Shown here one piece after another: positions 35,366 to 44,282 of a stretch of 64,000 nt of DNA; position 1 is the stretch's first letter; each line of letters begins with the position of its first letter. Origin of the DNA: Rickettsiella endosymbiont of Miltochrista miniata. GTDB lineage: Bacteria; Pseudomonadota; Gammaproteobacteria; Diplorickettsiales; Diplorickettsiaceae. A program made the translations under genes and the position numbers. The notes beneath the pieces were generated by a model. It saw only the letters and a program-made list of their open reading frames with translations, did no database searches and was not told the DNA's origin. The stretch spans positions 775,402 through 839,401 of the forward strand of contig NZ_OZ035017.1 of the NCBI RefSeq assembly GCF_964031245.1, given 5' to 3'.

Positions 35366-36268
35366 TTATTGACGAAGTAGCGGAGTCGTTTCTTCTGGAC
35401 GCGTTTCTGAATTTTCATTCTTAGGAACATGACTGAAAAAATTTCTCCGACTGCTAGCTAAATTATTAGCAATAAAAAGAATGGGGGTTGGAGCGGTAGT
35501 TGTTGAGCTCATAGCGATGCTATTTAAAGGAGCTTGCGATGCTGTCAGGCTCGATACTGGAACTGCAGGAAAAAATTGATCAGCCGGCTTGCTCTTAATA
35601 CCTAATGCTTTTGCTTTAGCTAAATCCGGTTGATATTGACTGACTAACATGATGTTTTCGTGAATTTTCCCTTCAATTAAAAGTTGTTCGACCAAATTCG
35701 CTGTTAAACCCTCTGTCTTAAATACACTATTCTCATAAGAAGTCATTAATCTAAAATTTTCACTGATCTGAAATTTACATTTTCCTAATGTTTGTTCTTG
35801 CCAATCCCAGGTTTTTTTTGTGGCGCTATCGATATCGTGCTTAATTTTTTCAATATTTAATTCATTCGTATTCGAAATTAAATAAATAGGTTGATTTTTC
35901 GTTATTAAATAGTTAAGCCGCTGTGTCGATTGTTCATCCCAGCTAATCAATGAATTCCAAGCATTTTCTAATAATTTTTTAGGATTTTTATCGGTTGGAA
36001 TAAAATAAAAAATTTCTTGTAGTTTTTTGATAAAAGTATCGGTATCTATTTTTCCCAGCTTATAATCATTAATTGCATGCGTCATCGTTAGATATTTTGA
36101 GCTGACCCAAAGTTTGCTATACCATTTGTAATGCAGCCAACTCTGTGCATACTGATAATGTAAATCGGCAAATTCATCGAGAACCTCTGATAAGGGTTTT
36201 AATTTATTGATAGTGGATAAATTGACGATATAATCTTGAGATATGGATGGTTTAAGGTTGGGGATCAT
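35366..36268 (-). CDS. Degenerate HAD-like protein, 300 residues (paralogue 1)
   Basis: A TAGGA sits nine bases before ATG 36268. Residues 70-145 resemble a subclass IA haloacid-dehalogenase cap and motif II: KLGKIDTDTFIKKL, AWNSLISWD, then QPIYLISNTNELNIEKI. Residues about 205-225 (NIMLVSQYQPDLAKAKALGI) resemble motif IV but lack its Asp pair. The N-terminal nucleophile motif DxDxT is not visible. This suggests a pseudoenzyme or a strongly diverged HAD. The C-terminal 70 residues are Ala/Pro/Ser/Thr-rich and end in an acidic, Arg-containing tail. It is a diverged copy of the next gene and lies within the normally contiguous uvrY-uvrC operon. Secretion is possible but unproven. Confidence 0.75.
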   Translation of the reverse strand: MIPNLKPSISQDYIVNLSTINKLKPLSEVLDEFADLHYQYAQSWLHYKWYSKLWVSSKYLTMTHAINDYKLGKIDTDTFIKKLQEIFYFIPTDKNPKKLLENAWNSLISWDEQSTQRLNYLITKNQPIYLISNTNELNIEKIKHDIDSATKKTWDWQEQTLGKCKFQISENFRLMTSYENSVFKTEGLTANLVEQLLIEGKIHENIMLVSQYQPDLAKAKALGIKSKPADQFFPAVPVSSLTASQAPLNSIAMSSTTTAPTPILFIANNLASSRRNFFSHVPKNENSETRPEETTPLLRQ

Positions 36269-36318
36269 TAGTTTTTTCCTACGTTATTTAAAAATATTAT
36301 TTTGATCAAAAAAGTAGT

Positions 36319-37248
36319 TTAGTGTGTCCGTGGGCTTGTCGACAAACGGGCGCTGCATACAACTAACGCAGGATCGGGGTCGAGTATTTGTAGCGGAATG
36401 CAGGTAGCCGTAGCAGCAATGCCTGAAGATCCTAATAAAGCAGTATAAAAGTTTTCTTTGGAAAGAGTTTCTAGTGCTAGTTTTTTCGCTATAGCATAGT
36501 CTTTTTCTTGGGGATTTATTAATAATATTTCGTCTTTAGTCTTACCCATCTCATTTAAATGTAGCTTCAAATGCGTGATCAAGCCTGAAGTTGGTTTAAA
36601 AGCAGTGAATAACTTAGTCAGTACATTCTGTGGGTGTTCTATTAAGGTTTTATAAGCATACGATAAACAAAAATAAATCGTACCAATTCGCATAGCATCA
36701 TCACCCAACTCCGAGTTGGAGACTTGACTAACAGCGACCGGCAAAGCTTGTACCTTTTCAGGTAAGTTTTCTAAAAATGATAATTTGTTGTATGGATAGC
36801 TTTTAAATAGATCTAAGATTTTTTTAGCATGCAATTCATTAGTCTCGCCAATAAAATAAATAGATTTTCCCTGTTGCGTTAAATGAATTAAAGCATCGAA
36901 TGCGTTACTCGACTCTCGATCAAATTCCATCAAAGAATTCCAGGCATTTTTAATATCAATGGATTTATCGCTTGGTAAGTTTAGAAAACTCAATAATTCT
37001 GCAATAAATGCACGTTGGGTTTTTTTTCCTAGATTAAAATCAGCCACAATTTGAGAAGTGAGGATTTTTTGCAGTAAATTTTCACAAAAATTTTCGTGTG
37101 CTTGCATTTCTTCGTCGCAGCTAAACATGTCATCAAAAAACTTTCCGAATAAATTCGCAAATTGTTCCCCAGCCATTTTTTTATTAAAACGTATGAATAA
37201 AGATAAAGGTACGATTAAAACATTTTTTTGTTCTAAAGAATATGGCAT
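36319..37248 (-). CDS. Degenerate HAD-like protein, 309 residues (paralogue 2)
   Basis: AAGGAT lies a few bases before ATG 37248. Shared with the neighbouring paralogue, at matching distances: FNLGKKTQRAFIAELLSF (residues 71-88), DIKNAWNSLMEFDRESSN (98-115) and KSIYFIGETNELHAKKILDL (128-147). ILLINPQEKDYAIAKKLALE near residue 245 occupies the motif IV position. As in the paralogue the catalytic DxDxT is missing. The two genes run in tandem 50 bases apart and probably form one transcript. Function unknown; a tandem duplication of a diverged HAD-fold protein is the safest description. Confidence 0.75.
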   Translation of the reverse strand: MPYSLEQKNVLIVPLSLFIRFNKKMAGEQFANLFGKFFDDMFSCDEEMQAHENFCENLLQKILTSQIVADFNLGKKTQRAFIAELLSFLNLPSDKSIDIKNAWNSLMEFDRESSNAFDALIHLTQQGKSIYFIGETNELHAKKILDLFKSYPYNKLSFLENLPEKVQALPVAVSQVSNSELGDDAMRIGTIYFCLSYAYKTLIEHPQNVLTKLFTAFKPTSGLITHLKLHLNEMGKTKDEILLINPQEKDYAIAKKLALETLSKENFYTALLGSSGIAATATCIPLQILDPDPALVVCSARLSTSPRTH

Positions 37249-37647
37249 AAAAATCCTTTTTATTTAAATTTCAATTTTTATCTTACTTTTTTTCTAACGC
37301 AGTGACAAGAATTAAAGATATAAGCATAAATTTCATGTTTAACGGCGGCTCGATGAAAAGAGTTTACGATTCTGTGTTTGTGGTCCAATTTTATTCAATA
37401 AATTTCTTGTTTTAAAAAATAAAAAAAATTAAAAGTTTTTCAGAAGTAATTAGTCAAAAATTTCACAGTTGCACATTAAATTACCCAAAAATCTTGCGCA
37501 AAAAAATGCCATTTAGCATAAGTTTAGCCGATAGACTATGCTTCTTTTGCTTAGTATTAAAATGTGGCGACGCTAAACCGGGCGGGCAGTATTTTTGATC
37601 CATACTCGGTGTAGGTCGCATTGTTTAGCATAGGAGGTTTTTTTTAG
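37249..37647. other. 399-base gap without a clear gene
   Basis: Divergent upstream region between the HAD-like pair and the small secreted protein gene. It is very AT-rich to about 37,500. It should hold promoters in both directions, but I see no consensus pair I would defend. TTTAGCATAAG near 37,512 and TTTAGCATAGG near 37,623 repeat the same eight bases, and GCATA..TATGC around 37,517-37,541 is a weak dyad. Confidence 0.5.
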
Positions 37648-37947
37648 ATGTCTTTATTAAAACCAGTGACATTATTCTTATTAGCCGTTTTTGTGGTGAG
37701 TCCCGTTTGGGCACAAGATAGTGATTGTTGTACAGAGTTACGCCACGAAGTGCAAATGATTAAAGATCAACTTAAAAGCCAGCAGAACCAACAAGTTAAT
37801 GCTTCTAAGGAACTGAATCAACAACAGGTTACCACCAAAACCGGTTTTAAAGGCGTGGGCGTTTTAGTCGATGCCTTGGCTACGCAGTTTCCTAATTTAC
37901 CGGCATTAAAAACCGTTAAACAAATCTTTGATAACTTAAATAAATAA
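37648..37947 (+). CDS. Small secreted (periplasmic) protein, 99 residues
   Basis: AGGAGG lies ten bases before ATG 37648. Residues 1-22 form a classical signal peptide (LLKPVTLFLLAVFVVSPVWA) with likely cleavage after Ala. The mature part begins QDSDCCTEL with a vicinal Cys pair, then a Gln/Lys-rich helix (about 27-60, coiled-coil-like), then a hydrophobic-polar C-terminus. No family recognised. A strong terminator hairpin follows 16 bases after the stop, so it appears to be a single-gene transcript. Confidence 0.75.
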   Translation: MSLLKPVTLFLLAVFVVSPVWAQDSDCCTELRHEVQMIKDQLKSQQNQQVNASKELNQQQVTTKTGFKGVGVLVDALATQFPNLPALKTVKQIFDNLNK

Positions 37948-37962
37948 AATATACCTAGTAGT

Positions 37963-37992
37963 CTATCTAGATGCTGATTCGCATCTAGATAG
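37963..37992 (+). terminator. Strong hairpin terminator
   Basis: CTATCTAGATGC and GCATCTAGATAG form a perfect 12-base stem around the loop TGATTC, followed by GCTTTC. The following T-run is short, so termination may be partly Rho-dependent, or the stem may simply protect the 3' end. Confidence 0.65.
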
Positions 37993-38035
37993 GCTTTCAT
38001 CTCGCGATGGAGATTTTCAAGAGGAGAGAAGTCAC

Positions 38036-38144
38036 CGGATGGCGAGCGAATGTCTAGATTGCCGCGCACCTACGGTGCTCGCAATGACGAACAAGCACTG
38101 CGTGCTCGCAATGACGAACAAGCACTGCGCTCGCAATGACGGCG
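38036..38144. repeat. Intergenic hairpin repeat, family A (copy 9)
   Basis: GGATGGCGAGCGAATG, then AGATTGCCGCGCACCTACGG..GTGCTCGCAATGACGA, then two tandem partial units joined by ACAAGCACTGCG. It lies just upstream of uvrC. Confidence 0.85.
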
Positions 38145-38237
38145 GTTACACTTTTTGCATTTTGCATTGCGCAGCTTGAAGTTCGCGAGGTATATTCATT
38201 AGTATGATGGTTTATTGGGTATTTTGTAGGTGATTCT

Positions 38238-40070
38238 GTGAAGCTTGGTGCGGATGCAACGAATCTAAAACAACAACTGGCTTTTATCAGTCAAAGTGCG
38301 GGTGTTTATTTATTTTTAAACGCTGAGCATCAAGTATTGTATGTGGGAAAAGCGCGGCATTTAAAAAAACGTGTCAGTAGCTATTTTCGTGACCAGCAAA
38401 GTAGTCGCGTGGCGTTGATGATGCGGCAGGTGACTGCTATCGAAACCACGAGTACAGAAACCGAAAATCAAGCCTTATTGCTAGAAAGTAATCTCATTAA
38501 ACAACTCAAGCCACGCTATAATATTTTATTACGCGATGATAAAAGTTACCCGTATATTATTCTTAGCAAACATCAGAGTTATCCGCGCTTAGCGTTTTAT
38601 CGTGGTGCACGTGTAAAAGATTATCGCTATTTTGGACCGTTTCCGAGTATCTTGGCGGTCAGAGAAACTTTAAATTTATTGCAGAAATTATTTAGAATTC
38701 GTTCGTGTAAAGATAGTTTTTTTCGCAATCGTACTAGGCCGTGCTTACAATATCAAATCAAACGTTGTACCGCTCCGTGTGTGGGTTTGATTACACCAGA
38801 GAGTTATCAGCGTGATGTAACGAATACGGTTTTATTCTTACAAGGTAAAAATCAAACGGTTATCGATGATATCGCTGAACAAATGGAAAAAGCGGCGCAG
38901 GAATTAGATTATGAGACGGCTGCACGTTTGCGCGATCAAATTGCTGCGCTGCGTGAAATTCAACAGAAACAAGTGATTACTACCGGCCAGGGGAATCTCG
39001 ATATTATCGGTTTAGCGCAACAAACCTCGCACTATGTCTTGTATGTGCTTAATGTACGCCATGGTCGATTATTAGGCGGTAAAGCGTATTTCCCTGATGT
39101 CCCCGCTGATCATAAAGCGGCGGAAGTGTTATCGGCTTTTATGGAGCAATTTTATTGTCAAACAGAAATTTTTCATAGTATACCTGATGAGATAATTATT
39201 CCGTTAAAAATTGCTGAGCAAGATTGGTTAATAGCTACTTTAGCCGAGCGTTCTGGACATAAGGTTAAATTATTAAATAAACCCAGTGGAGAGAAGAAAC
39301 ATTGGTTGGCGTTGGCGCATGAAAATGCCCAACAAGCATTAATAGCGCACCTTGCCGATAAATTGGCTTTTTATAAGCAACTCGAATGTTTGCAAATGGC
39401 CTTGCAGCTGGATAATTTGCCGCAACGCTTAGAATGCTTTGATATCAGTCACACGCAAGGCGAAGCGACGGTTGCATCGTGCGTGGTATTTGACCAGCAA
39501 GGCCCACGAAAAATGGATTATCGGCGTTTTAATATTGAGGACGTGACTCCCGGCGATGATACTGCGGCGATGCGCCAAGCGCTGTTGCGCCGTTATAAAC
39601 ATTTGAAAAATGAAGAAGAAAATTTACCCGATGTGTTGCTTATCGATGGTGGCAAAGGTCAATTAAAGCAAGCCGAACAAGTCTTAGAAGAGTTACAGAT
39701 TAATGGTATTTTTATCATCGGAGTGGCAAAAGGTCCGGGACGCAAATCTGGACTGGAAAGCTTATATCTTTCATCACGATCCCAGGCTATCATTTTACCG
39801 GCCGATTCATTGGCGTTACATGCTATTTTAACGATACGTGACGAAGCACATCGCTTTGCCATTACCGGTCACCGCGGTCGACGGGCAAAAAAAAGACGAA
39901 CTTCAACGCTAGAAGATATTCCAGGTATCGGTGCGAAACGGCGGCGCGAATTATTACGTCAGTTTGGCGGTTTACACGCGTTACAAAACGCCAGTGCCGC
40001 TGACTTAGCTAGGGTTCCCGGTATTAGTAAACGTTTAGCCGAACAGATTTATTTAGCTTTAAAAGGCTAA
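38238..40070 (+). CDS. uvrC: Excinuclease ABC subunit C
   Basis: 610 residues, the same length as E. coli UvrC, starting at GTG 38238. N-terminal GIY-YIG nuclease (GVYLFLNAEHQVLYVGKARH, 3' incision), a four-Cys block (RSCKDS..RPCLQYQIKRCTAPCVG) that in E. coli binds an Fe-S cluster, a UVR domain (about 203-238, EKAAQELDYETAARLRDQIA), an RNase H-like 5' nuclease with FDISHTQGEATVASCVVFD and LLIDGGKGQL, and two helix-hairpin-helix motifs at the end (IPGIGAKRRRELL, VPGISKRLAEQIY). It belongs to the uvrY-uvrC-pgsA block, here split by three accessory genes. Confidence 0.98.
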   Translation: MKLGADATNLKQQLAFISQSAGVYLFLNAEHQVLYVGKARHLKKRVSSYFRDQQSSRVALMMRQVTAIETTSTETENQALLLESNLIKQLKPRYNILLRDDKSYPYIILSKHQSYPRLAFYRGARVKDYRYFGPFPSILAVRETLNLLQKLFRIRSCKDSFFRNRTRPCLQYQIKRCTAPCVGLITPESYQRDVTNTVLFLQGKNQTVIDDIAEQMEKAAQELDYETAARLRDQIAALREIQQKQVITTGQGNLDIIGLAQQTSHYVLYVLNVRHGRLLGGKAYFPDVPADHKAAEVLSAFMEQFYCQTEIFHSIPDEIIIPLKIAEQDWLIATLAERSGHKVKLLNKPSGEKKHWLALAHENAQQALIAHLADKLAFYKQLECLQMALQLDNLPQRLECFDISHTQGEATVASCVVFDQQGPRKMDYRRFNIEDVTPGDDTAAMRQALLRRYKHLKNEEENLPDVLLIDGGKGQLKQAEQVLEELQINGIFIIGVAKGPGRKSGLESLYLSSRSQAIILPADSLALHAILTIRDEAHRFAITGHRGRRAKKRRTSTLEDIPGIGAKRRRELLRQFGGLHALQNASAADLARVPGISKRLAEQIYLALKG

Positions 40071-40129
40071 ACTAACAGGTTACACTACTAGATAAAACCT
40101 TGGATCTGCTAGCTACCGGTATACATCCT

Positions 40130-40678
40130 ATGGGTATTCCCAATATATTGACCTTTCTGCGCATTATTTTAATCCCCGTTTTTATTTTATTATTTTATTT
40201 ACCGTTTCGTGGCAGTCATATATTGGCCGCGATCATTTTTATTTTTGCAGCGATGACCGATTGGTTAGATGGTTATTTAGCGCGAAGTTTGGGTCAAGTT
40301 TCTAAATTAGGTACATTTCTTGATCCGGTTGCCGATAAATTAATTGTGGTAACGGCGTTGATATTATTAGTGGGTGATCGAGCCTTACCTTATTTAGCCA
40401 TTCCGGCTATCGTTATTATTTGTCGAGAAATTATGGTGTCGGCATTGCGTGAATGGATGGCAGAAATAGGTAAACGCAAACGTATGGCGGTGAGCATGCT
40501 AGGAAAAATAAAAACCGCGATACAAATGTTAGCGATCATTTTATTATTACTTTACAAACCCGGTGCTTGGATAGGATTTGCTTTGTCAGGTTATGTATTA
40601 CTTTATCTTGCAGTATTTTTAACGTTGTGGAGTATGTGTTTATATTTAAAAGCGGCTTGGCATGATTTATCTTCTTGA
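40130..40678 (+). CDS. pgsA: CDP-diacylglycerol-glycerol-3-phosphate phosphatidyltransferase
   Basis: 182 residues from ATG 40130, which matches the start of E. coli PgsA (MGIPNILTFLRIILIPVF); a TTG ten codons earlier is possible. The CDP-alcohol phosphotransferase signature is spread over MTDWLDGYLARSLG and FLDPVADKLIV (D-x2-DG-x2-AR-x8-G-x3-D-x3-D). Five to six membrane helices. It makes phosphatidylglycerol phosphate in the inner membrane. tRNAGly follows, as in E. coli. Confidence 0.96.
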   Translation: MGIPNILTFLRIILIPVFILLFYLPFRGSHILAAIIFIFAAMTDWLDGYLARSLGQVSKLGTFLDPVADKLIVVTALILLVGDRALPYLAIPAIVIICREIMVSALREWMAEIGKRKRMAVSMLGKIKTAIQMLAIILLLLYKPGAWIGFALSGYVLLYLAVFLTLWSMCLYLKAAWHDLSS

Positions 40679-40714
40679 CAGCATTTTTCATGCAGTTACA
40701 ATATCACCCGTTTT

Positions 40715-40790
40715 GCGGGAATAGCTCAGTTGGTAGAGCGCAACCTTGCCAAGGTTGAGGTCGCGAGTTCGAGCCTCGTTTCCCGCTCCA
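40715..40790 (+). tRNA. tRNA-Gly (anticodon GCC)
   Basis: GCGGGAA pairs with TTCCCGC; anticodon loop CTTGCCAAG contains GCC; T arm GAGTTCGAGCCTC; CCA encoded. First of the pgsA-tRNAGly-tRNACys-tRNALeu series known from E. coli (glyW-cysT-leuZ). Confidence 0.97.
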
Positions 40791-40854
40791 AAATTTTTTT
40801 ATTGAGTATATATTACCGAAGAGGCTGAAGTTAAATATACTCACACTCAAAAAT

Positions 40855-41000
40855 TCAAATACGGAGAGTATATTACAGATTAATGGGGGCTGAAGTATTT
40901 TTGCTGAGTTCAAGGCGGATGATTGTTGAGGGACGGAATGTACTGCGAGGTACATGAGTACCGGAAACAAGCATCCAACGAAGAAATCGGCAAAAAGACG
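40855..41000. repeat. Intergenic repeat, family B (copy 2, diverged)
   Basis: Between tRNAGly and tRNACys. GAGTTCAAGGCGGATGATTG, then GAGGGACGGAATGTACTGCG..AGGTACATGAGTACCGG mirrors the core at 5,740-5,800 (GAGTTCGAGGC, GAGGACCGGAGTTTACATC, AAATGAGGACCG). The GTACTGCGAGGTAC dyad is the equivalent of TTTACATCAGTAAA. It contains no ORF. A tandem partial GAGTATATTAC motif occurs at 40,804 and 40,865 on its left side. Confidence 0.5.
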
Positions 41001-41021
41001 AAGCCGATAGATATACAGATT

Positions 41022-41095
41022 GGCTGGGTGGCAGAGTGGTCATGCAGCGGCCTGCAAAGCCGCGTACGTCGGTTCAATTCCGGCCCTAGCCTCCA
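41022..41095 (+). tRNA. tRNA-Cys (anticodon GCA)
   Basis: GGCTGGG pairs with CCTAGCC (one G-T pair); anticodon loop CTGCAAA contains GCA; T arm CGGTTCAATTCCG; CCA encoded. Thirty-six bases before tRNALeu. Confidence 0.97.
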
Positions 41096-41131
41096 GATAG
41101 AGAGAAATGAGAGAAGAAGAAATAATTATTA

Positions 41132-41218
41132 GCCCGGGTGGCGAAATTGGTAGACGCAAGGGACTTAAAATCCCTCGGTGGTAACACTGTGCCGGTTCGA
41201 GTCCGGCCCCGGGCACCA
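41132..41218 (+). tRNA. tRNA-Leu (anticodon TAA)
   Basis: GCCCGGG pairs with CCCGGGC; anticodon loop CTTAAAA contains TAA; long variable arm TCGGTGGTAACACTG; T arm CGGTTCGAGTCCG; CCA encoded. Confidence 0.97.
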
Positions 41219-41263
41219 GATTAAACTCGTTTTATACATTACTTGCACTGTAAAAGAAGTCCA

Positions 41264-41587
41264 ATGACATTTTTAGTCACTGAAAAATGTATTCGTTGTA
41301 AATATACCGATTGTGTAGAGGTCTGTCCTGTCGATTGTTTTTACGAAGGACCGAATATGTTGGTTATTCATCCTGACGAATGTATTGATTGTGGTTTGTG
41401 TGAGCCAGAATGTCCGGTGAATGCCATTTATGTTGAAGATGATCTGCCGGAAAAATATAAAGAGTTTTTAGCATTGAACAAAGAACTCGCACAAAAATGG
41501 CCAAATATCACGCACCGCAAAGATCCGCCAGCCGATGCCGATGAATGGAAAGATAAAGAAGATAAACTTACCTATCTCGAAAAATAA
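41264..41587 (+). CDS. fdxA: Seven-iron ferredoxin FdxA
   Basis: 107 residues from ATG 41264; an upstream in-frame TTG at 41243 would add seven non-family residues. Cysteines for one [3Fe-4S] and one [4Fe-4S] cluster are in [20 protein letters not shown] and [19 protein letters not shown]. The long C-terminal helix-rich extension (about residues 63-107, Lys/Asp-rich) is as in Azotobacter FdI. It is an electron carrier in the cytosol; the partner is unknown. It directly follows the tRNA cluster. Confidence 0.95.
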   Translation: MTFLVTEKCIRCKYTDCVEVCPVDCFYEGPNMLVIHPDECIDCGLCEPECPVNAIYVEDDLPEKYKEFLALNKELAQKWPNITHRKDPPADADEWKDKEDKLTYLEK

Positions 41588-41608
41588 TATAACTCACCTA
41601 TAGCTCAC

Positions 41609-43312
41609 ATGGATCGTTCGACTTTCAATTTACCGCCCGCACACAATAATATACTGGAATTAGTGCAGAAAAATAAAACCATTCCCGGGTTTTTAAATAA
41701 TTTGACAGCTCATGATCCAAGACTGCGCTGCTTAAAAAAAGCAATTCATAAAGGAAATTTCCGAGCGAAGATCTGGAATCATCCCCATTGTAATTTATAT
41801 CTGATTTATCTCATCAACGAAAAAAGGATCCCTTTTTGGCAGGGGATTACCGCTTATGTGTATTTGATTGCGAAAATGCAATATACCAAAACACAGGTTA
41901 TGCGTGCAGAAGATCAAGATGTCAAATTCGATTATCAAGTCAAGATTGTTCCTTTAGTCAAAGCCGGAAAAATAACCTTGCTGGGTTATGACTACTTGCT
42001 GGGCGTGTCTTATGCGTTAGAAAAATTAAATGTTTCCGTGAATTTCGAAAAATTAGTCAATTATGTATTGGCGTTGCCACGCATCGAGCAGTGGTTAATC
42101 AAAACGGAATTTAACCATCATTTGACGCTGCGTGAGAGCAAACAAGATTCTAATCGTTTAGTTTGGGTACTGATAAACAATTTACCTTTTATGAACAAGG
42201 TATCCGCTGGCAACTATGAAGACCCGACCACGGAGTATTTAATACCTTCCTCATCGATGATTAATTATTTTTTGCAGACGTTGAATGAACAGCCGCTGCG
42301 CATGCGTCCGGTTTTTGGTAATCCGGGCTTAGCTACTTTATATGACTGGCATGCACAAGATTATCATCCCGTATCATTATATGCTCCGCAAATCCTATCC
42401 AATCCAAAAAACGCCGATGGTTACCGCTGTGGTCCCTTCGCCATGTGGCTACATGATATCGGGCATACCTTTTGGGGAAGTATGCTAACTAAAGCGCAAC
42501 GTGAATATATTTTCACGACGTATATCCCTGCATTGCGTTGCTTAAAGGATATGGCTAAAGAGTTTTATGATGACTGGAGCTTAGAAACTCTCAAAGAAAC
42601 TGAAATAAGAGCCTATGATTTTGATTTGACCGCTATCATGGATTATGCCGATGGTGAAACGCGTTTTTCTACCTATCTTGCACATACGCTAGGTAAAAAC
42701 CCGATTTATCCAAGCTGTGTCTATACGGGAGTGCAGGAATCCGAGGCGATAGGTCGAGCAGACGGTGATACGTTTTATTTTTTACTTCATTATGGTTTAT
42801 ATACGGATAAGACGCCCGACGTTTATAAAGAGATTTATAAAAACTTAATTAATTTTATTACTATTGGGCCAAGTTATAGAAATCAACCTATCGTTAATGC
42901 ACTAAAAAGGTTGGCCAAAAATGCGGTCATTAATCCAGAGGCTTTATTTGCTTATGATCCACCGCTCTTTAAGATGGATAGAGAGGCTTGGCGAATGTTA
43001 TTCAATTCAAGCTTAAGCAGTGAAGAACTCTGGATGAAAATGACTGGGGATGTGGATCGGGCGGAAGAGTTGTTAGATTTAATTGAACAAGGGCTGAATT
43101 TCTTTCATCCCTATTTACCGATGACTGCTACAAAAAGATTGGCACTACTGGACAGCTTAGAAAAGCAGCGGCCTATGTGCGCAAAAATTAGCAAAAATCC
43201 ATGCAATAATGCTAATATCAAGACCAAATTTCAACCACAGTTTTTTAGTATCCATGAAAATGATTCTAGCGCAGTGCCTGCAACGGAGACTCGTCACTAT
43301 CAATATAATTAA
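41609..43312 (+). CDS. Hypothetical protein, 567 residues, with an HDxGH motif
   Basis: No family recognised. Starts 21 bases after fdxA without a clear Shine-Dalgarno and ends six bases before tsaB, so it may ride on the same transcript. The most striking segment is CGPFAMWLHDIGHTFWGSM (His282-Asp283, His286), preceded by DWHAQDYHPVSLY (His248, His253) and followed by FDLTAIMDYADGE. This H..HD..D spacing resembles an HD-domain metal site, but the fold cannot be confirmed. The C-terminal 50 residues are polar and look disordered. No signal peptide or membrane span. It may be an effector or an unusual hydrolase. Confidence 0.7.
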   Translation: MDRSTFNLPPAHNNILELVQKNKTIPGFLNNLTAHDPRLRCLKKAIHKGNFRAKIWNHPHCNLYLIYLINEKRIPFWQGITAYVYLIAKMQYTKTQVMRAEDQDVKFDYQVKIVPLVKAGKITLLGYDYLLGVSYALEKLNVSVNFEKLVNYVLALPRIEQWLIKTEFNHHLTLRESKQDSNRLVWVLINNLPFMNKVSAGNYEDPTTEYLIPSSSMINYFLQTLNEQPLRMRPVFGNPGLATLYDWHAQDYHPVSLYAPQILSNPKNADGYRCGPFAMWLHDIGHTFWGSMLTKAQREYIFTTYIPALRCLKDMAKEFYDDWSLETLKETEIRAYDFDLTAIMDYADGETRFSTYLAHTLGKNPIYPSCVYTGVQESEAIGRADGDTFYFLLHYGLYTDKTPDVYKEIYKNLINFITIGPSYRNQPIVNALKRLAKNAVINPEALFAYDPPLFKMDREAWRMLFNSSLSSEELWMKMTGDVDRAEELLDLIEQGLNFFHPYLPMTATKRLALLDSLEKQRPMCAKISKNPCNNANIKTKFQPQFFSIHENDSSAVPATETRHYQYN

Positions 43313-43318
43313 AAATTT

Positions 43319-44017
43319 ATGCCCCTTAAGCTATTAGCGATTGATACGTGTACCGAAGCCTGTTCGGCGGCTCTGTTGCATAACCAGCAAATTCTGGAGC
43401 GTTATCAATGTGCACCACGCGCGCATACACAACTGATATTACCGATGATGCAGTCCCTGTTGGATGAAGCAGGACTCAAACTACGCAATTTAGATGCATT
43501 AGCTTTTACGCGCGGACCAGGGAGTTTTACTGGAATACGCATTGCCGCGAGTATTATTCAAGCCAGTGCCTTTGCTGCTGATTTGCCGGTGGTGTTGGTG
43601 TCTAGTTTGCAGTGTTTGGCGCAAGGTGCTTACCGGGAGTTGCAAGCACAACAGGTATTCGCAGCTATTGATGCGCGTTTGCAAGAAGTCTTTTCTGCCA
43701 CCTATCGACTACAAACAGGGAGTGCTATCATGCAAGCCTGCAGCGCTGAACAATTATGCTTACCACAACAGTGTGAAGCGACCGGTTTAACTGATTTTGT
43801 TGGTGTGGGTAGTGGTTGGGATCAGTATCATGCACTATTCGCCGATCAATTCAAGAACCAATTGCAGCAATGGCTGCCACAACGCTATCCTAGAGCCTAT
43901 GACGTCGCTGTGATTGCCGCTGATGCCTATCAGCGCGATGAAATGGTTACTGCTAGCGAAGCTTTACCGACTTATTTAAGAGAAACAGTCGCTCTACGAC
44001 GAGGTTGCGATGGATAA
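43319..44017 (+). CDS. tsaB: tRNA t6A biosynthesis protein TsaB
   Basis: 232 residues of the YeaZ family: [17 protein letters not shown] at the N-terminus, [20 protein letters not shown], and [20 protein letters not shown]. TsaB is a non-catalytic ASKHA-fold partner of TsaD in making threonylcarbamoyl-A37 on ANN-decoding tRNAs. It overlaps the following Trm112-like gene by eight bases. Confidence 0.94.
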   Translation: MPLKLLAIDTCTEACSAALLHNQQILERYQCAPRAHTQLILPMMQSLLDEAGLKLRNLDALAFTRGPGSFTGIRIAASIIQASAFAADLPVVLVSSLQCLAQGAYRELQAQQVFAAIDARLQEVFSATYRLQTGSAIMQACSAEQLCLPQQCEATGLTDFVGVGSGWDQYHALFADQFKNQLQQWLPQRYPRAYDVAVIAADAYQRDEMVTASEALPTYLRETVALRRGCDG

Positions 44018-44198
44018 ATATTTACTCAGTATTCTAGTTTGCCCCTTATGCAAAGCAAGTTTGGTGTATGAAAAATCGGCTCAAGAACTCATCTGTCGCT
44101 TTGATCGTCTGGCTTATCCTATTCGAGATGAGATCCCCGTGATGTTAGAATCCGAAGCAAGAAGGATTTCTTTAGAAGAGTATGATAGGTTAAGTTAG
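44010..44198 (+). CDS. Trm112-like protein (YcaR family)
   Basis: 62 residues: [18 protein letters not shown], then [20 protein letters not shown], ending in [10 protein letters not shown]. This is the YcaR/UPF0434 family. The first zinc-type pair CPLC is kept and the second pair is reduced to a single Cys, as in many bacterial members. The eukaryotic and archaeal relatives activate methyltransferases; the bacterial role is unproven. Overlap with tsaB suggests coupled translation. Confidence 0.92.
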   Translation: MDKYLLSILVCPLCKASLVYEKSAQELICRFDRLAYPIRDEIPVMLESEARRISLEEYDRLS

Positions 44199-44282
44199 AA
44201 AGGCTGCTTACTTAAATGCCACACAAGTAATCTGTCTATCTTTCTATTAGTACGCGTCTTTCTTATTCAATTTTAGCATTTT

